NCBI RefSeq assembly: GCF_900102195.1
Contig: NZ_FNBE01000007.1
Coordinates: 203,271-267,270 of the forward strand
DNA: 64,000 nt
Source of the DNA: Pseudonocardia oroxyli
Lineage (GTDB): Bacteria; Actinomycetota; Actinomycetes; Mycobacteriales; Pseudonocardiaceae
Direction: 5' to 3'
Shown: in pieces, positions 50,963 through 60,344 of the stretch
Layout: each line of letters opens with the position of its first letter
Position numbering within the stretch: position 1 is the stretch's first letter
Position numbers and translations under genes: made by a program
Notes under the pieces: generated by a model
The model's input: only the letters and a program-made list of their open reading frames with translations
Databases searched by the model: none
What the model was told of the DNA's origin: nothing

Positions 50963-52150
50963 ATGCCGTCGCCTCGGGTCCCGCCGCTGGACCTGCGGGA
51001 ACTCCTCGACCTGGCGGAGGCCGCCTCACCGGTCGAGGCGGTGGACGTCGTGGCCGACGCGATGGCCGCGATGCTCTCCGCCACGGACGTCTGGTTCTGG
51101 ATCACCGACCTCAGCGGGCGCGCGGTGGCCCGGTTCGGCGGCACGGGGGCCAACGCGGCCCGGGTCCAGCAGCGCGGTGTCGAGGACGTGCCCGTCGTGC
51201 CGCTGGCGGGCACCGTGTACGAGACGGTCCTGCGGTCCCAGCGGCCCGACCTGCGGTCCGACCGGGACGGCAGCACGCTCGTGGTGCCGGTGACCGACCG
51301 CGGGGACACGATGGGGGTCGTCGAGGTGCGCACGGCGAACCCACCGGACGCCACCGTCGTCGCGAGCGTCGCCGCCGCCGCGCGGGCGCTCGCCTACGTC
51401 GTGGTCGGCGCCCGCAGGCACACCGACCTGTTCGAGTGGGCCCAGCGCAGCGCCCCGTTCTCCCTGGCCGCGGAGATCCAGCGCCGGTTGTTGCCCAGCG
51501 CGTACACCTGCGAAGCGGGGCAGTTCACCGTCTCGGGGTGGTTGGAGCCCGCCAACGCGGTCGGCGGCGACACCTTCGACTACGCCCTCGACCGGGACAG
51601 CCTGCACCTGTCGATCACCGACGCCGTCGGGCACGACGTCACCGCCGCCCTGCTCGCCACGGTGCTGGTCGGGAGCCTGCGCAACGGCAGGCGCCACCAG
51701 CTCGACCTGCGCGCGCAGGCCGCCTCGGCCAACGACGCCCTCGTCGCCTCCTCGGGGCCGGGCGAGTTCGTGACCGGCCAGCTCGTCCGCGTGGACCGGG
51801 TCCACGCCCGCCTCGCCATCGTCAACGCCGGCCACCCACTGCCCTACCGGGTCCGCGGCGGCGCCGTCACCACCGTCGACCTGGCGGTCGACCTCCCCTT
51901 CGGCCTCTACCCCCACCACGAGTTCGCCGCGCAGCCCGTCGACCTGCGCCCGGGGGACCGGATCGTCCTGGTCACCGACGGGATCCTGGAACGCAACGCC
52001 GAACGCCTGGACGTCCAGGCGCTGCTGGCGCGCACGGCCGACCGGCACCCCCGCGAGGTCGTCTACACCCTCGGCGAGGAGGTGCTCGCCGCGACCGGCG
52101 GGGACCTGCGGGACGACGCCACCGTCGTCTGCCTCGACTGGCACGGCTAG
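50963..52150 (+). CDS. PP2C (SpoIIE/RsbU-type) phosphatase with GAF-like domain
   Basis: 395 residues. A GAF-like sensory part (residues 10-150) precedes a SpoIIE phosphatase domain with ANAVGGDTFDYALD near residue 195, ITDAVGHDVTAALLAT near 216 and RIVLVTDGILER near 335, giving the metal Asp residues. RsbU/SpoIIE phosphatases act on anti-anti-sigma factors in partner switching. No anti-sigma or STAS gene is adjacent, so its substrate is elsewhere. It lies 28 bp after the catalase gene and may be co-expressed. Confidence 0.92.
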   Translation: MPSPRVPPLDLRELLDLAEAASPVEAVDVVADAMAAMLSATDVWFWITDLSGRAVARFGGTGANAARVQQRGVEDVPVVPLAGTVYETVLRSQRPDLRSDRDGSTLVVPVTDRGDTMGVVEVRTANPPDATVVASVAAAARALAYVVVGARRHTDLFEWAQRSAPFSLAAEIQRRLLPSAYTCEAGQFTVSGWLEPANAVGGDTFDYALDRDSLHLSITDAVGHDVTAALLATVLVGSLRNGRRHQLDLRAQAASANDALVASSGPGEFVTGQLVRVDRVHARLAIVNAGHPLPYRVRGGAVTTVDLAVDLPFGLYPHHEFAAQPVDLRPGDRIVLVTDGILERNAERLDVQALLARTADRHPREVVYTLGEEVLAATGGDLRDDATVVCLDWHG

Positions 52151-52169
52151 GGCGTGCCCGCGCGCGACC

Positions 52170-52586
52170 TCACTCCGCCCCCAGGGCGGCGAGGACGCGC
52201 TCCATCGCCGCACCGTCCCGGAGCAGCTGGAACGGGTCCGCGTCGCCCCGGCCGGACGCGTCGAGCAGGTCGTCGCCCGGCAGCGCGGCGAACCGCATCG
52301 ACCAGCCCGCGAAGCGGCGCTGCGCCACCGGGCCGCGGCTGAGCACGGTCAGGTCCGTGTGCAGCTCGTCGCCCGCGATCCGGGCGTAGGTCTGCTCGAC
52401 GGACGCCTCCGGCCCCTCCAACACCTGCAGGAACGCGCACCGCTCGTCGTCGACCCGGATGTAGACCAGCATCCCGGTGACGCCGTTCTCCGCGTTGCGG
52501 CGACGGCTGTCGGCCAGCAGCGCCGCGACCTCACGGTCGTCCAACGCGAACGCGGCGGCGCTGGAGTACATCAAGCTGTGCGTCAT
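52170..52586 (-). CDS. BLUF-domain blue-light photoreceptor
   Basis: 138 residues. From ATG 52586 (GGAG 6 nt upstream) the BLUF residues are Y7, N31 and Q54, with W95 and M97, matching AppA Tyr21, Asn45, Gln63, Trp104 and Met106. The Tyr-Asn spacing of 24 is conserved, while Tyr-Gln is 47 rather than 42, so about five residues are inserted before the Gln strand. BLUF proteins sense blue light through FAD. There is no attached output domain. It is convergent with the PP2C gene. Confidence 0.88.
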   Translation of the reverse strand: MTHSLMYSSAAAFALDDREVAALLADSRRRNAENGVTGMLVYIRVDDERCAFLQVLEGPEASVEQTYARIAGDELHTDLTVLSRGPVAQRRFAGWSMRFAALPGDDLLDASGRGDADPFQLLRDGAAMERVLAALGAE

Positions 52587-52761
52587 ACCGGGCTCCATCC
52601 GCATCACGGCCGTCCCTGTCCGGCCGGGACCACTCTGCCGCAGGCCACCGGTGCACTCTGATGCCTGGGGCCGTGCAGCCACGTCCACGCTCAGCACCGC
52701 GAACCCTCCCTAGCCTTGCGGCCACACCCAGCAGGCACGGCTCGGACCGGAGGAGACCCCG

Positions 52762-53187
52762 ATGACCGCACCCGACACGCTCGCCGATCTCGAGGAGATC
52801 CGCGCGCTCAACGCCCGGTACAACTTCGCGGTCGACCAGGGCACCCCCGAGGAGTGGGCCGCCACCTTCTCGACCGACGGCGTCTTCCACGCCCTCATCG
52901 AGGGCCAGACCCCGAAGGGGCACGCCGAGCTCGCCGCGTTCGTCCCGCTGTGCCGGGACACCTTCGGCCCGATGCGACACCTGACCATGAACGAGATCAT
53001 CACGGTCACCGGCGACACCGCCACCCAGACCTGCTACCTGCTGTTCTTCGCGAACACCGCGGGCACCGTGAGCGGCACCGTCTGCGTCTACACCGACGAG
53101 CTCGCGCGCGAGGACGGCGCCTGGAGCTTCAGCGACCGCAAGGTCGCGCCGGTCATGCCGTTCACCAGCTACGCGCCCGCCGCCTGA
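52762..53187 (+). CDS. SnoaL/NTF2-like protein
   Basis: 141 residues with a cone-shaped alpha/beta barrel pattern: EIRALNARYNFAVDQGTPEE, then ATFSTDGVFH and GHAELAAFVP. SnoaL-4 type proteins include small hydratases, isomerases and dehydratases; the active-site residues do not fix an activity. ATG at 52762 with GGAGGAG upstream. It is divergent from the BLUF gene (175-bp gap). Confidence 0.85.
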   Translation: MTAPDTLADLEEIRALNARYNFAVDQGTPEEWAATFSTDGVFHALIEGQTPKGHAELAAFVPLCRDTFGPMRHLTMNEIITVTGDTATQTCYLLFFANTAGTVSGTVCVYTDELAREDGAWSFSDRKVAPVMPFTSYAPAA

Positions 53188-53260
53188 ACCGCTCCGAGCC
53201 ACCCCGGACGGCCCGGGTCCGACGCGGTCGGGCCCGGGCCGTCGTCGTTCGACGGGAAGG

Positions 53261-53823
53261 TCAGCGCGGCCGGAGGTCGGAGGGCCCGCAGCCGCGGTGG
53301 GCGCGGAAGGCCCGGTTCAGGTGGGAGTCGTGGGTCCGGGCCGTGACGTCGTCCGGCCTGCGGACCAGACCCATCAGCCGCTCGCGCGGGACCCGGAAGG
53401 ACAGCGACGGCCAGTCCTCGGCGTGGTCGAGACGGAACGGGCGCGTGGCGTCGAACAGGGCGAACGAGCCCGCGGGCACGTAGCAGGTCCGCCCACCCTG
53501 GCTGCCCACGCACGAACCGCTCAGCTGCAGGTTGACGAAGACCGTCTCCTCAGATGTGCGGCCGACCTCCCGCGGACCGTGGATGTTCAGCTGCCCGACC
53601 GTCCCGATCTCGGCGCAGTTGACGTCGAAGACCCGCCGGGAGCGGACCCACCCCGCGACCCCCTCCCGGGACCAGTCGGCCGCGCGCGGCTGCGGCAGGG
53701 AACGAGCGGGGTGAACGCGGCGCAGATGACGTCGCGCCAGTAGCCGTGCTGCTCGCGCACGGGGAGATCCAGGGTCGTCCAGTGGAAGTGTCACGACGGC
53801 TCCAGCGTGGGCGGGACCGTCAT
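53261..53823 (-). pseudogene. AraC-family regulator pseudogene (three lesions)
   Basis: From ATG 53823 ten codons end in a premature TGA (53793-53791). The same frame then continues as REQHGYWRDVICAAFTPLVP, a typical AraC_binding_2 N-terminus. A frameshift near 53700 leads into DWSREGVAGWVRSRRVFDVN and the cupin-like core, and after VTARTHD the sequence jumps to SHLNRAFRAHRGCGPSDLR, the end of the HTH. About 90 residues, including most of the DNA-binding domain, are lost. Confidence 0.82.
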
Positions 53824-53917
53824 GTCACCAGCGGCGCGTTGCCTCCGGGTTTCCGCGGCCGACCAGGCCGGTCACGCCGCCCTCACCGTCGCGCCGAGTG
53901 TGACGGTGAGGCTGCGG

Positions 53918-55057
53918 TCACGACGAGTCCTCCTCGCGGCCGCGTCGCCGCCGCTCCTGCTCGCGGCGGCCGTAGGTCGCGTTCCGGACGGCCTCTTCGC
54001 TCTCCAGGCTGGAGCCGAGCGCGCCCGCGACGATGCCGACCGAGCTCGCCAGCCACACCAGCTTCAGGTAAGTACCGAACGAGGCGGGCCGCTGCAGCTG
54101 TCTGGAGAAGTAGCCGGGATCGATCAACGCGAGCGCCGCGAGCAGCCCGGCGAGGTAGAGGAGCACGTACATGCAGGTCACCCCGATGACCAGGGTGATC
54201 ACGGTGGCGGCGTTGTAGAGCACCGCCTTCGCCCGCCCGTCCTCGTCGGGCGGCCGGTCCCAGAGGTGGTTGTAGGTGATCAGCCAGGTCGCCATGGCCG
54301 CGATCGCCACCACGGAGATGAGGAACAGACGCAGCGGCGACAACGAGGTCGCCATCGTCCAGAAGCTGGTGGTGATGATCGCGTAGGCGCCCGTCGCGGC
54401 GGCCGCAGCGGTGGCGCTGGACAGGTGGGGGACCAACCGCCACGGACGGTTGTCCCGCACCATCCCGGCGAGCAGCCGCAGCCTGCCGCGCAGCCCGACC
54501 AGGGCCAGATGGGCGTCGCTCTCCTCGTCGGCGTCGACGTGGCGCAGCGGGCTCAACCGGGGGACGTCCGAGGGGCGCCCCCCGGCCTCATGGTGGTCGT
54601 GCCCGGTGAGGGCCCGCACGAGGTGCACGACGGCGTGTCGCCCGCGACGCCGCACGGCCAGGGCACCCAGCCCCGGCAGCGAGACCAACCCGGTGCCCGT
54701 GCGTTCGCTCAGGACGGTCGCGACGGGCCGGGTCCCGATCCGCCGGGGCAGGTCGGTGACCACGACGATGACGTCCCAGCCCCGGCGTTCGCGGTGCTGC
54801 CGGGCGAGTGTCTCCAGCGGGACCAGACCCTCCTCGTCGAGCGGCACCTCCCGGGTCTCGGTGTCCACGACCCACTCGGTCGTGTCGTCGATCTCGACGG
54901 CGAGCACCTCGGACAGCTCCGGCACCAGCGCGGCGGCGAGATCGCTGGGCGCGCCGGGATCGGCCAGGAGGCCGACCCGGACCTGGTTGTCGCGGTGTCG
55001 CCCCGGCCGGGTGGAGTCCACCCGGCCGGACGAACCGTCATACGTTCGGTCGTCCAT
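53918..55057 (-). CDS. Membrane protein with soluble N-terminal domain, unknown family
   Basis: 379 residues. The N-terminal 180 residues are soluble (VRVGLLADPGAPSDLAAALV, then DVIVVVTDLPRR), and four to five membrane helices occupy residues 205-350. The C-terminal tail is strongly charged (REQERRRRGREED). It is the last gene of the seven-gene dehydrogenase operon, 37 bp after the first dehydrogenase. No function is suggested by its sequence. Confidence 0.75.
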   Translation of the reverse strand: MDDRTYDGSSGRVDSTRPGRHRDNQVRVGLLADPGAPSDLAAALVPELSEVLAVEIDDTTEWVVDTETREVPLDEEGLVPLETLARQHRERRGWDVIVVVTDLPRRIGTRPVATVLSERTGTGLVSLPGLGALAVRRRGRHAVVHLVRALTGHDHHEAGGRPSDVPRLSPLRHVDADEESDAHLALVGLRGRLRLLAGMVRDNRPWRLVPHLSSATAAAAATGAYAIITTSFWTMATSLSPLRLFLISVVAIAAMATWLITYNHLWDRPPDEDGRAKAVLYNAATVITLVIGVTCMYVLLYLAGLLAALALIDPGYFSRQLQRPASFGTYLKLVWLASSVGIVAGALGSSLESEEAVRNATYGRREQERRRRGREEDSS

Positions 55058-55094
55058 GTGCCCCTGCTCGTCGTCGAGATGGCGAAGCGCGCGC

Positions 55095-56270
55095 TCAGGG
55101 CCTGAGCACGACCTTCTCGCAGTCCGCCTGCTTGTTCTTGAAGATGTCGTAGCCGCGGGGTGCCTCCTCGAGGGTCAGCCGATGGGTGATGACGCGCGTC
55201 GGGTCGAGCTCGCCGCGCTCGATCCGCTCCAGCAGCGGCGTCATGTACCGCTGCACGTGGCACTGCCCCGTGCGCAGGGTCACCGACCGGTTCATCCAGG
55301 CCCCGGCCGGGAACTTGTCCACGAACCCGCCGTAGACCCCGACCACCGACACGATCCCCCCGCTGCGACAGGACATGATCGCCTGACGCAGGGCGTGCGG
55401 GCGGTCCGTCTCCGACCGCACGGCCTGCTTGACGCGGTCGAAGGCGTGCAGGTGGGCGCTGCCGTGGGTCGCCTCCATGCCGACCGCGTCGATGCACTTG
55501 TCCGGGCCGCGGCCGCCGGAGAGCTCCAGCAACCGGGACCGGACGTCGACCTCCTCGAAGTTCACCGGGATGTGCCCGGCCTCCTCGGCCATCCGCAGCC
55601 GGTAGGGCTCCTTGTCGATCGCGATCACCGCGGCGGCGCCGAGCACCCGGGCGCTGTCCATCGCGAACTGGCCGACCGGACCCGCCCCCCACACGGCGAC
55701 CACGTCCGACGGTCGGATGTCGCACATCTCCGCCCCCATGTAGCCGGTGGGCAGGATGTCGGAGAGGAAGAGCACCTGCTCGTCGGTCAGGTCGGACTCG
55801 ATCCGCAACGGCCCCACGTCCGCGAACGGGACGCGGGCGTACTGCGCCTGCCCACCGGCGAACCCGCCGGTCAGGTGGGAGTAGCCGAACAGCCCGGCCA
55901 CGGGATGGCCGAACATCTTCTCGGCGATCCCGGCGTTCGGGTTGCTGTTCTCGCAGCAGGAGTACAGCTGGGCGGCGCAGGCCGCGCACGCGCCGCAGGC
56001 GATCGGGAACGGCACGACCACGCGGTCCCCGACCCGCAGCCGCGTCGGGTCGACGTCCGGGCCGACCTCGAGGACCTCACCCATGAACTCATGGCCCATG
56101 ACGTCGCCGTCCTGCATGGTCGGGACGTAGCCGTCGACCAGGTGCAGGTCCGAGCCACAGATCGCCGTCGAGGTGATCCCCACGATGGCGTCCCGGCCGC
56201 TCAGGATCGCCGGGTCCGGCACCTCCCGGACCTCGACCTCGTTGCGGCCCGCCCAGCAGTTCGCCCTCAT
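55095..56270 (-). CDS. Zinc-dependent alcohol/aldehyde dehydrogenase
   Basis: A 391-residue medium-chain dehydrogenase. Catalytic zinc ligands C38 and H60-E61, structural zinc C92, C95, C98 and C105/106, and the NAD fold GAGPVG at 195-200 ([14 protein letters not shown]). The insert near 290-330 is like that of glutathione-independent formaldehyde dehydrogenase relatives. ATG at 56270 overlaps the SRPBCC stop (ATGA). Alcohol or aldehyde substrate unknown. Confidence 0.93.
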   Translation of the reverse strand: MRANCWAGRNEVEVREVPDPAILSGRDAIVGITSTAICGSDLHLVDGYVPTMQDGDVMGHEFMGEVLEVGPDVDPTRLRVGDRVVVPFPIACGACAACAAQLYSCCENSNPNAGIAEKMFGHPVAGLFGYSHLTGGFAGGQAQYARVPFADVGPLRIESDLTDEQVLFLSDILPTGYMGAEMCDIRPSDVVAVWGAGPVGQFAMDSARVLGAAAVIAIDKEPYRLRMAEEAGHIPVNFEEVDVRSRLLELSGGRGPDKCIDAVGMEATHGSAHLHAFDRVKQAVRSETDRPHALRQAIMSCRSGGIVSVVGVYGGFVDKFPAGAWMNRSVTLRTGQCHVQRYMTPLLERIERGELDPTRVITHRLTLEEAPRGYDIFKNKQADCEKVVLRP

Positions 56271-56809
56271 GCGCCCAGCACCTCCCGACGCTCCTCGACC
56301 GTGAGCGGTTGGGCCGGGCGCTGCGGAAACTCCTTGCGTGCCCGCTTGCCCCAGGGGGCCCCGTCCGAGCGCACGACCTCACCGGTCTCCAGGACCTGCT
56401 TCAACCGGCGCAGGTCGTCGTCGAGCTGCTGGCGGGGATCCTCCCCGAAGTACTTCGCGACCGCCCTGCCCAGCTTCCCCGCCTCGATGTCGAAGACCAG
56501 GTGCACGTGCACCTCGGTGCCCGCCCCGTCCGGCGAGGGGAGGAAGGACACGGTGCCCTCGTTCGGGACGTCCGCCTGCTCGGTCGAGCGCCAGGCGATC
56601 CGCTCCTCCACCAGGTCCTCGGTGATCAGGGCCTCCCACACGACGGTGTGGTCGAACGGGGCGCTCGCCGTCCAGGTGCTGGACTTCTCGTCCGTCGTCC
56701 GCACCTCGTCGAGGTGCGCCATGAACGACGGCAGGTTCTCCAGGAGCCGCCAGAAGGCGTACACCTCCGCCACGGGTCTGCGCACCGTCGTCGTCGCCGT
56801 CAGTTCCAT
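56267..56809 (-). CDS. SRPBCC (START-like) family protein
   Basis: 180 residues. [20 protein letters not shown] and [17 protein letters not shown] give the helix-grip fold of the polyketide cyclase/CoxG-like SRPBCC group, and [20 protein letters not shown] the long C-terminal helix. A C-terminal extension ([16 protein letters not shown]) is added. It may bind or present a hydrophobic ligand. Lies between two dehydrogenase genes with 24-bp and 4-nt-overlap junctions. Confidence 0.87.
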   Translation of the reverse strand: MELTATTTVRRPVAEVYAFWRLLENLPSFMAHLDEVRTTDEKSSTWTASAPFDHTVVWEALITEDLVEERIAWRSTEQADVPNEGTVSFLPSPDGAGTEVHVHLVFDIEAGKLGRAVAKYFGEDPRQQLDDDLRRLKQVLETGEVVRSDGAPWGKRARKEFPQRPAQPLTVEERREVLGA

Positions 56810-56833
56810 CGGACCTCCTTGCAGTGCGATCGG

Positions 56834-58009
56834 TCAGCCGCCGGGACGGAAGACGGCGCGGACGCACCCGTCCTCCTTCTCCTTGAACATCCGGTAGCCC
56901 TCGGGGCCGTCGTCGAGCGCCATCACGTGGGTGGCGAGGTGCTCGGTCCGCACCTCGTCCCGGCTCATGAGGTCGAGGATCTCGGGGATGTAGCGGTGCC
57001 CGTGCTGCTGGGCGCCGCGCAGGGTCAGCGCCTTGTTCATCACCGCGCCGAGCGGGAACCTGTCCACCACGCCCGCGAACACGCCCAGGGTGAACACCCG
57101 CCCGCCCTTGCGGCAGGCGTAGATCGCCTCCCGGACCGCGGTGGGCCGGTCGGTCTGCAGCCGCATCTGCTGCTTGACCTGGTCGTAGAGGTACTGGGGG
57201 CCGGGATGATGCGCCTCCATGCCCACGGCCTCGATACAGACGTCCGGCCCCCGGCCGCCGGTCAGCTCGCGCAGCTCCGCGGGTACGTTCACCTCCTCGT
57301 AGTCGAGGGTCTCCGCCCCGATGTGGGTGCGGACCTGCTGGAGGCGGTTGTCGAAGCGGTCGATGACGACGACGCGCTCGGCGCCCATCACCATCGCGGC
57401 CCGGGCGGCCATCTGGCCGACCCCGCCCGCCCCCCACACCGCGACGACGTCGCCGGGCCGCACCTCGGCCTGGTGGGCCCCCGTCCAGCCCGTCGGCGCC
57501 GCGTCGGAGGCGAACAGCGCCCGCTCGTCGGAGACCCCCTCCGGGATGGTGAACGCCCCGTTGTCGGCGTAGGGGACCCGGATGTAGCGTGCGTGGCTGC
57601 CCGCCCATCCGCCGAGGGCGTGCGAGTAGCCGTAGCAGCCGCCGATGCCCTGGCCCCACAGCGCCTCGGTGAGCCCCGGGTTCGGGTTGCCGTTGTCGCA
57701 CAGCGACCACAGACCCTCCCGGCAGTACCAGCACTTCCCGCAGCCGACGAAGGAGACCACGACCACCCGGTCGCCGACCCGGTGCTTCGTGACGGCGGGG
57801 CCGACCTCGGCGACCCGGCCCATGAACTCGTGCCCGAGCACGTCCCCGGCGCGCATGGCCGGGATGTAGCCCCCCATCAGGTGCAGGTCAGAGCCGCAGG
57901 TCGCGCTCAGCCCCACCTCCACGATGATGTCGTGGCTGTTGAGGATCGTGGGCTCCGGGACGTCCTCGACGCCGATCTCGTTCACGCCACGCCAGGTCAC
58001 TGCCTTCAT
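56834..58009 (-). CDS. Zinc-dependent alcohol/aldehyde dehydrogenase
   Basis: 391 residues; paralogue of the dehydrogenase at 55095. C38 and H60-E61 at the catalytic zinc, C90, C93, C96 and C104 at the structural zinc, and NAD motif GAGGVG at 193-198. ATG at 58009 (MKAVTWRG) is chosen over 58042; it overlaps the previous gene by 4 nt (ATGA). The similarity to the other two dehydrogenases points to gene duplication within the operon. Confidence 0.93.
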   Translation of the reverse strand: MKAVTWRGVNEIGVEDVPEPTILNSHDIIVEVGLSATCGSDLHLMGGYIPAMRAGDVLGHEFMGRVAEVGPAVTKHRVGDRVVVVSFVGCGKCWYCREGLWSLCDNGNPNPGLTEALWGQGIGGCYGYSHALGGWAGSHARYIRVPYADNGAFTIPEGVSDERALFASDAAPTGWTGAHQAEVRPGDVVAVWGAGGVGQMAARAAMVMGAERVVVIDRFDNRLQQVRTHIGAETLDYEEVNVPAELRELTGGRGPDVCIEAVGMEAHHPGPQYLYDQVKQQMRLQTDRPTAVREAIYACRKGGRVFTLGVFAGVVDRFPLGAVMNKALTLRGAQQHGHRYIPEILDLMSRDEVRTEHLATHVMALDDGPEGYRMFKEKEDGCVRAVFRPGG

Positions 58010-58491
58010 CGCACTCCTGCCTTCGGGGCCACGCGGGTCCACATCTCGAGCAGCATCCCGCCGGGTGTCGGGGTCCGGTCGCCGTGCGGTGCGGGGTCGA
58101 CCGCCAACACCTCGCCCACCTCGATGAGCTGCTTGGCCCGGCGGAGCGCGGAGCGCAGGTCCGCCTGCGGGTCGCTACCGGTCAGTCGGGCCAGCGTGCT
58201 GCCGGACGGTCGGTCGCGCAGGCGGGCGGCGAGCTCGGTCCCCTTGTCGCCGGGGGCGGCGCGGACCAGCACCTCGAGCTGGTCTCCGAACTCGGCCAGG
58301 GGGACGGGCAGCCGGTCGGTGTCGATCTGGGACGGCTCGCCGACCACGGTCACCACGAGCCACCCGGACGCCGAGTGGTCCGTGCCCGCCGGCCGGGCCG
58401 GCGCGGGGTCCACGACCGCCTTGACCTGCCGGACGACGCTGCCGCCCGCGCGGGCGGCCAGCGACGCCACGTTCCCGAGGGTGGTGGTCAC
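58006..58491 (-). CDS. Conserved-looking protein of unknown function
   Basis: 161 residues from GTG 58491. A mixed alpha/beta region (GWLVVTVVGEPSQIDTDRLP) is followed by charged helices (DLRSALRRAKQLIEVGEVLA). No motif was recognised. It is coupled on both sides: its start overlaps the DJ-1 stop (GTGA) and its stop overlaps the next dehydrogenase start (ATGA), so it is made in step with them. Confidence 0.72.
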   Translation of the reverse strand: MTTTLGNVASLAARAGGSVVRQVKAVVDPAPARPAGTDHSASGWLVVTVVGEPSQIDTDRLPVPLAEFGDQLEVLVRAAPGDKGTELAARLRDRPSGSTLARLTGSDPQADLRSALRRAKQLIEVGEVLAVDPAPHGDRTPTPGGMLLEMWTRVAPKAGVR

Positions 58492-59057
58492 GAGCCGCCG
58501 CCCGTCGTGGCGGCCTGTCCGGCGAACTCGGCCACGATGCGATCGCAGAAGGCGGGCAGGTCGTCGGGCGAGCGGCTCGTGGTGATGTTGCCGTCGGTCA
58601 CGACCTGCTCGTCGACCACGTCCGCACCCGCGTTGCGCAGGTCCGTGCGGATGCTCGGGAAGGAGGTCAGCCGCCTGCCCCGGGCGACGTCCGCCTCGAC
58701 GAGGTTCCACGGCCCGTGGCAGATCGAGGCCACGGGCTTCCCTGACTGGACGAAGTCCCGGACGAACGCGACCGCGGTCTGCTCCATCCGGAGCTTGTCC
58801 GGGTTGACGGTGCCGCCGGGAAGCAGCAGCGCGTCGTAGTCCCCGACCGAGACGTCCCCGACCAGCCGGTCGACGCCGAAGGTCCCGGCGTCGGTCAGGT
58901 CGTTGTCGCGAGCCGCGATCTCGCCGCTCTTGATCGAAACGACCTCGGTGCGGGCACCGGCGTCGTCGAGCGCCCGGCGCGGTTGCTCGAGCTCCACCCG
59001 CTCGACGCCGTCGGCGGCCAGGATGGCGACCCGTCGTCCGTCCAGTTCCCCTGCCAT
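58488..59057 (-). CDS. DJ-1/PfpI family protein
   Basis: 189 residues. The nucleophile elbow VASICHGPWNL places a Cys near residue 114, with E17 region RVELEQP and LLLPGGTVNPDK near 80 completing the usual active site. DJ-1/PfpI proteins act as glyoxalases, deglycases or stress chaperones. One bp separates it from the formaldehyde-dehydrogenase-like gene. Together with the dehydrogenases this suggests carbonyl detoxification. Confidence 0.93.
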   Translation of the reverse strand: MAGELDGRRVAILAADGVERVELEQPRRALDDAGARTEVVSIKSGEIAARDNDLTDAGTFGVDRLVGDVSVGDYDALLLPGGTVNPDKLRMEQTAVAFVRDFVQSGKPVASICHGPWNLVEADVARGRRLTSFPSIRTDLRNAGADVVDEQVVTDGNITTSRSPDDLPAFCDRIVAEFAGQAATTGGGS

Positions 59058-59058
59058 G

Positions 59059-60207
59059 TCAGCTCCCCGCCGGGTGCAGGACGACCTTCGTCCAGCCGTC
59101 GTCCCGCTTGTCGAAGTGGTCGTAGGCCTCCGGCGCCCGGTCGAGGGGCAGCTCGTGGCTCACGATGAAGGACGGCTCGGCCTTGCCTCCCGCGATCAGG
59201 TCGCGCAGCTGCCGGTTGTACCGCTTGACCGGCGCCTGGCCGCTGCCGATGTGCTGGCCCTTGAACCAGAACGTGCCGTAGTCGAAGGCGAGTTTGCCCT
59301 GCTTGGCCAGCTCGTCCGAGGCGCCGGGGTCCTGCGGCACGAAGACCCCGACGTTGCCGATCTTCCCGGTGAAGCGCACCGAGGCGACCAGGCGGTTCAT
59401 CGTCAGGTTGGGGTGTTCCTCCCCGGCGGGGTCGTGCGCCTGGTAGCCCACGCACTCACACCCGTTGTCGGCGCCCAGGCCCATCGTCTGGTCGAGGACG
59501 GCCTGTACCGGGTCGACCTTCGAGTCGTCGATGGCGATCGCGCCGATGGACTCCGCGAGTCGCAGCCGGTCGGGGTGCCGGTCGACGACCATCACCTTGC
59601 CCGCCCCCCGGATGGTCGCCGAGAGCGCGGCCATCAGGCCGACGGGTCCGGCGCCGTAGATCACGGTCTGGTCGCCGGGTTTGACACCCGCCAGCTCCGT
59701 GGCGTGGTAGCCCGTCGGGAAGATGTCGGCGAGCATCACGTAGTCGGCCTGGCGCTCCTGGGCGTCCTCCCCCAGCCGCAGGCAGTTGAAGTCACCCCAC
59801 GGCACGCGCAGCAGCTCGGCCTGGCCGCCCGCCCACGGGCCCATGTCCGCGAAGCCGTAGGCGGCGCCCGCCCAGCTCGGCTCCGGCTGCGCGGTCAGAC
59901 AGTAGTTCGTGAGCCCCCGTTCGCAGTTCTTGCAGTGTCCGCAGGCGATGTTGAACGGCAGGACGACGTAGTCCCCCACCTGGACCTTGTCGACGCCGTC
60001 CCCGACCTCGATCACCTGGCCCATGTTCTCGTGCCCGAACCAGCGGCCGGGCTCGAAGTCGGTCCGCCCCTCGTACATGTGCAGGTCGGAGCCGCAGATG
60101 TTCGTCGTCGTGATGCGCACCAAGACGTCCGTCGGACGCTCGATCCGCGCGTCCGGCACCTCCTTGACACTGACCTGCCGCGGGCCCTCGTAGACCACTG
60201 CTCGCAC
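59059..60207 (-). CDS. Glutathione-independent formaldehyde dehydrogenase-like enzyme
   Basis: 382 residues from GTG 60207, with GGCGAGGAGG upstream on the minus strand. C38, H59-E60 at the catalytic zinc; C89, C92, C95, C103 structural. GAGPVGLMAALSATIRGAGK near 173 binds NAD, and CECVGYQAHDP near 245 with the following insert is typical of Pseudomonas-type FDH. First gene of the operon; a GGGTAC lies 22 bp upstream of the start (60234-60229) but lacks a good -35 box. Confidence 0.93.
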   Translation of the reverse strand: MRAVVYEGPRQVSVKEVPDARIERPTDVLVRITTTNICGSDLHMYEGRTDFEPGRWFGHENMGQVIEVGDGVDKVQVGDYVVLPFNIACGHCKNCERGLTNYCLTAQPEPSWAGAAYGFADMGPWAGGQAELLRVPWGDFNCLRLGEDAQERQADYVMLADIFPTGYHATELAGVKPGDQTVIYGAGPVGLMAALSATIRGAGKVMVVDRHPDRLRLAESIGAIAIDDSKVDPVQAVLDQTMGLGADNGCECVGYQAHDPAGEEHPNLTMNRLVASVRFTGKIGNVGVFVPQDPGASDELAKQGKLAFDYGTFWFKGQHIGSGQAPVKRYNRQLRDLIAGGKAEPSFIVSHELPLDRAPEAYDHFDKRDDGWTKVVLHPAGS

Positions 60208-60344
60208 GCTGTCCTCCTCGCCGTCGATGTACCCGACTCGTCCGGCCGGTGCATCTCCATTGCAACGGCGGGGGCGCGGGACCCGGTAGTGGCAAACCTG
60301 CCGATACCGCCCACAGACGGCGCGGAACGGGTCGGCCGCCTGCG

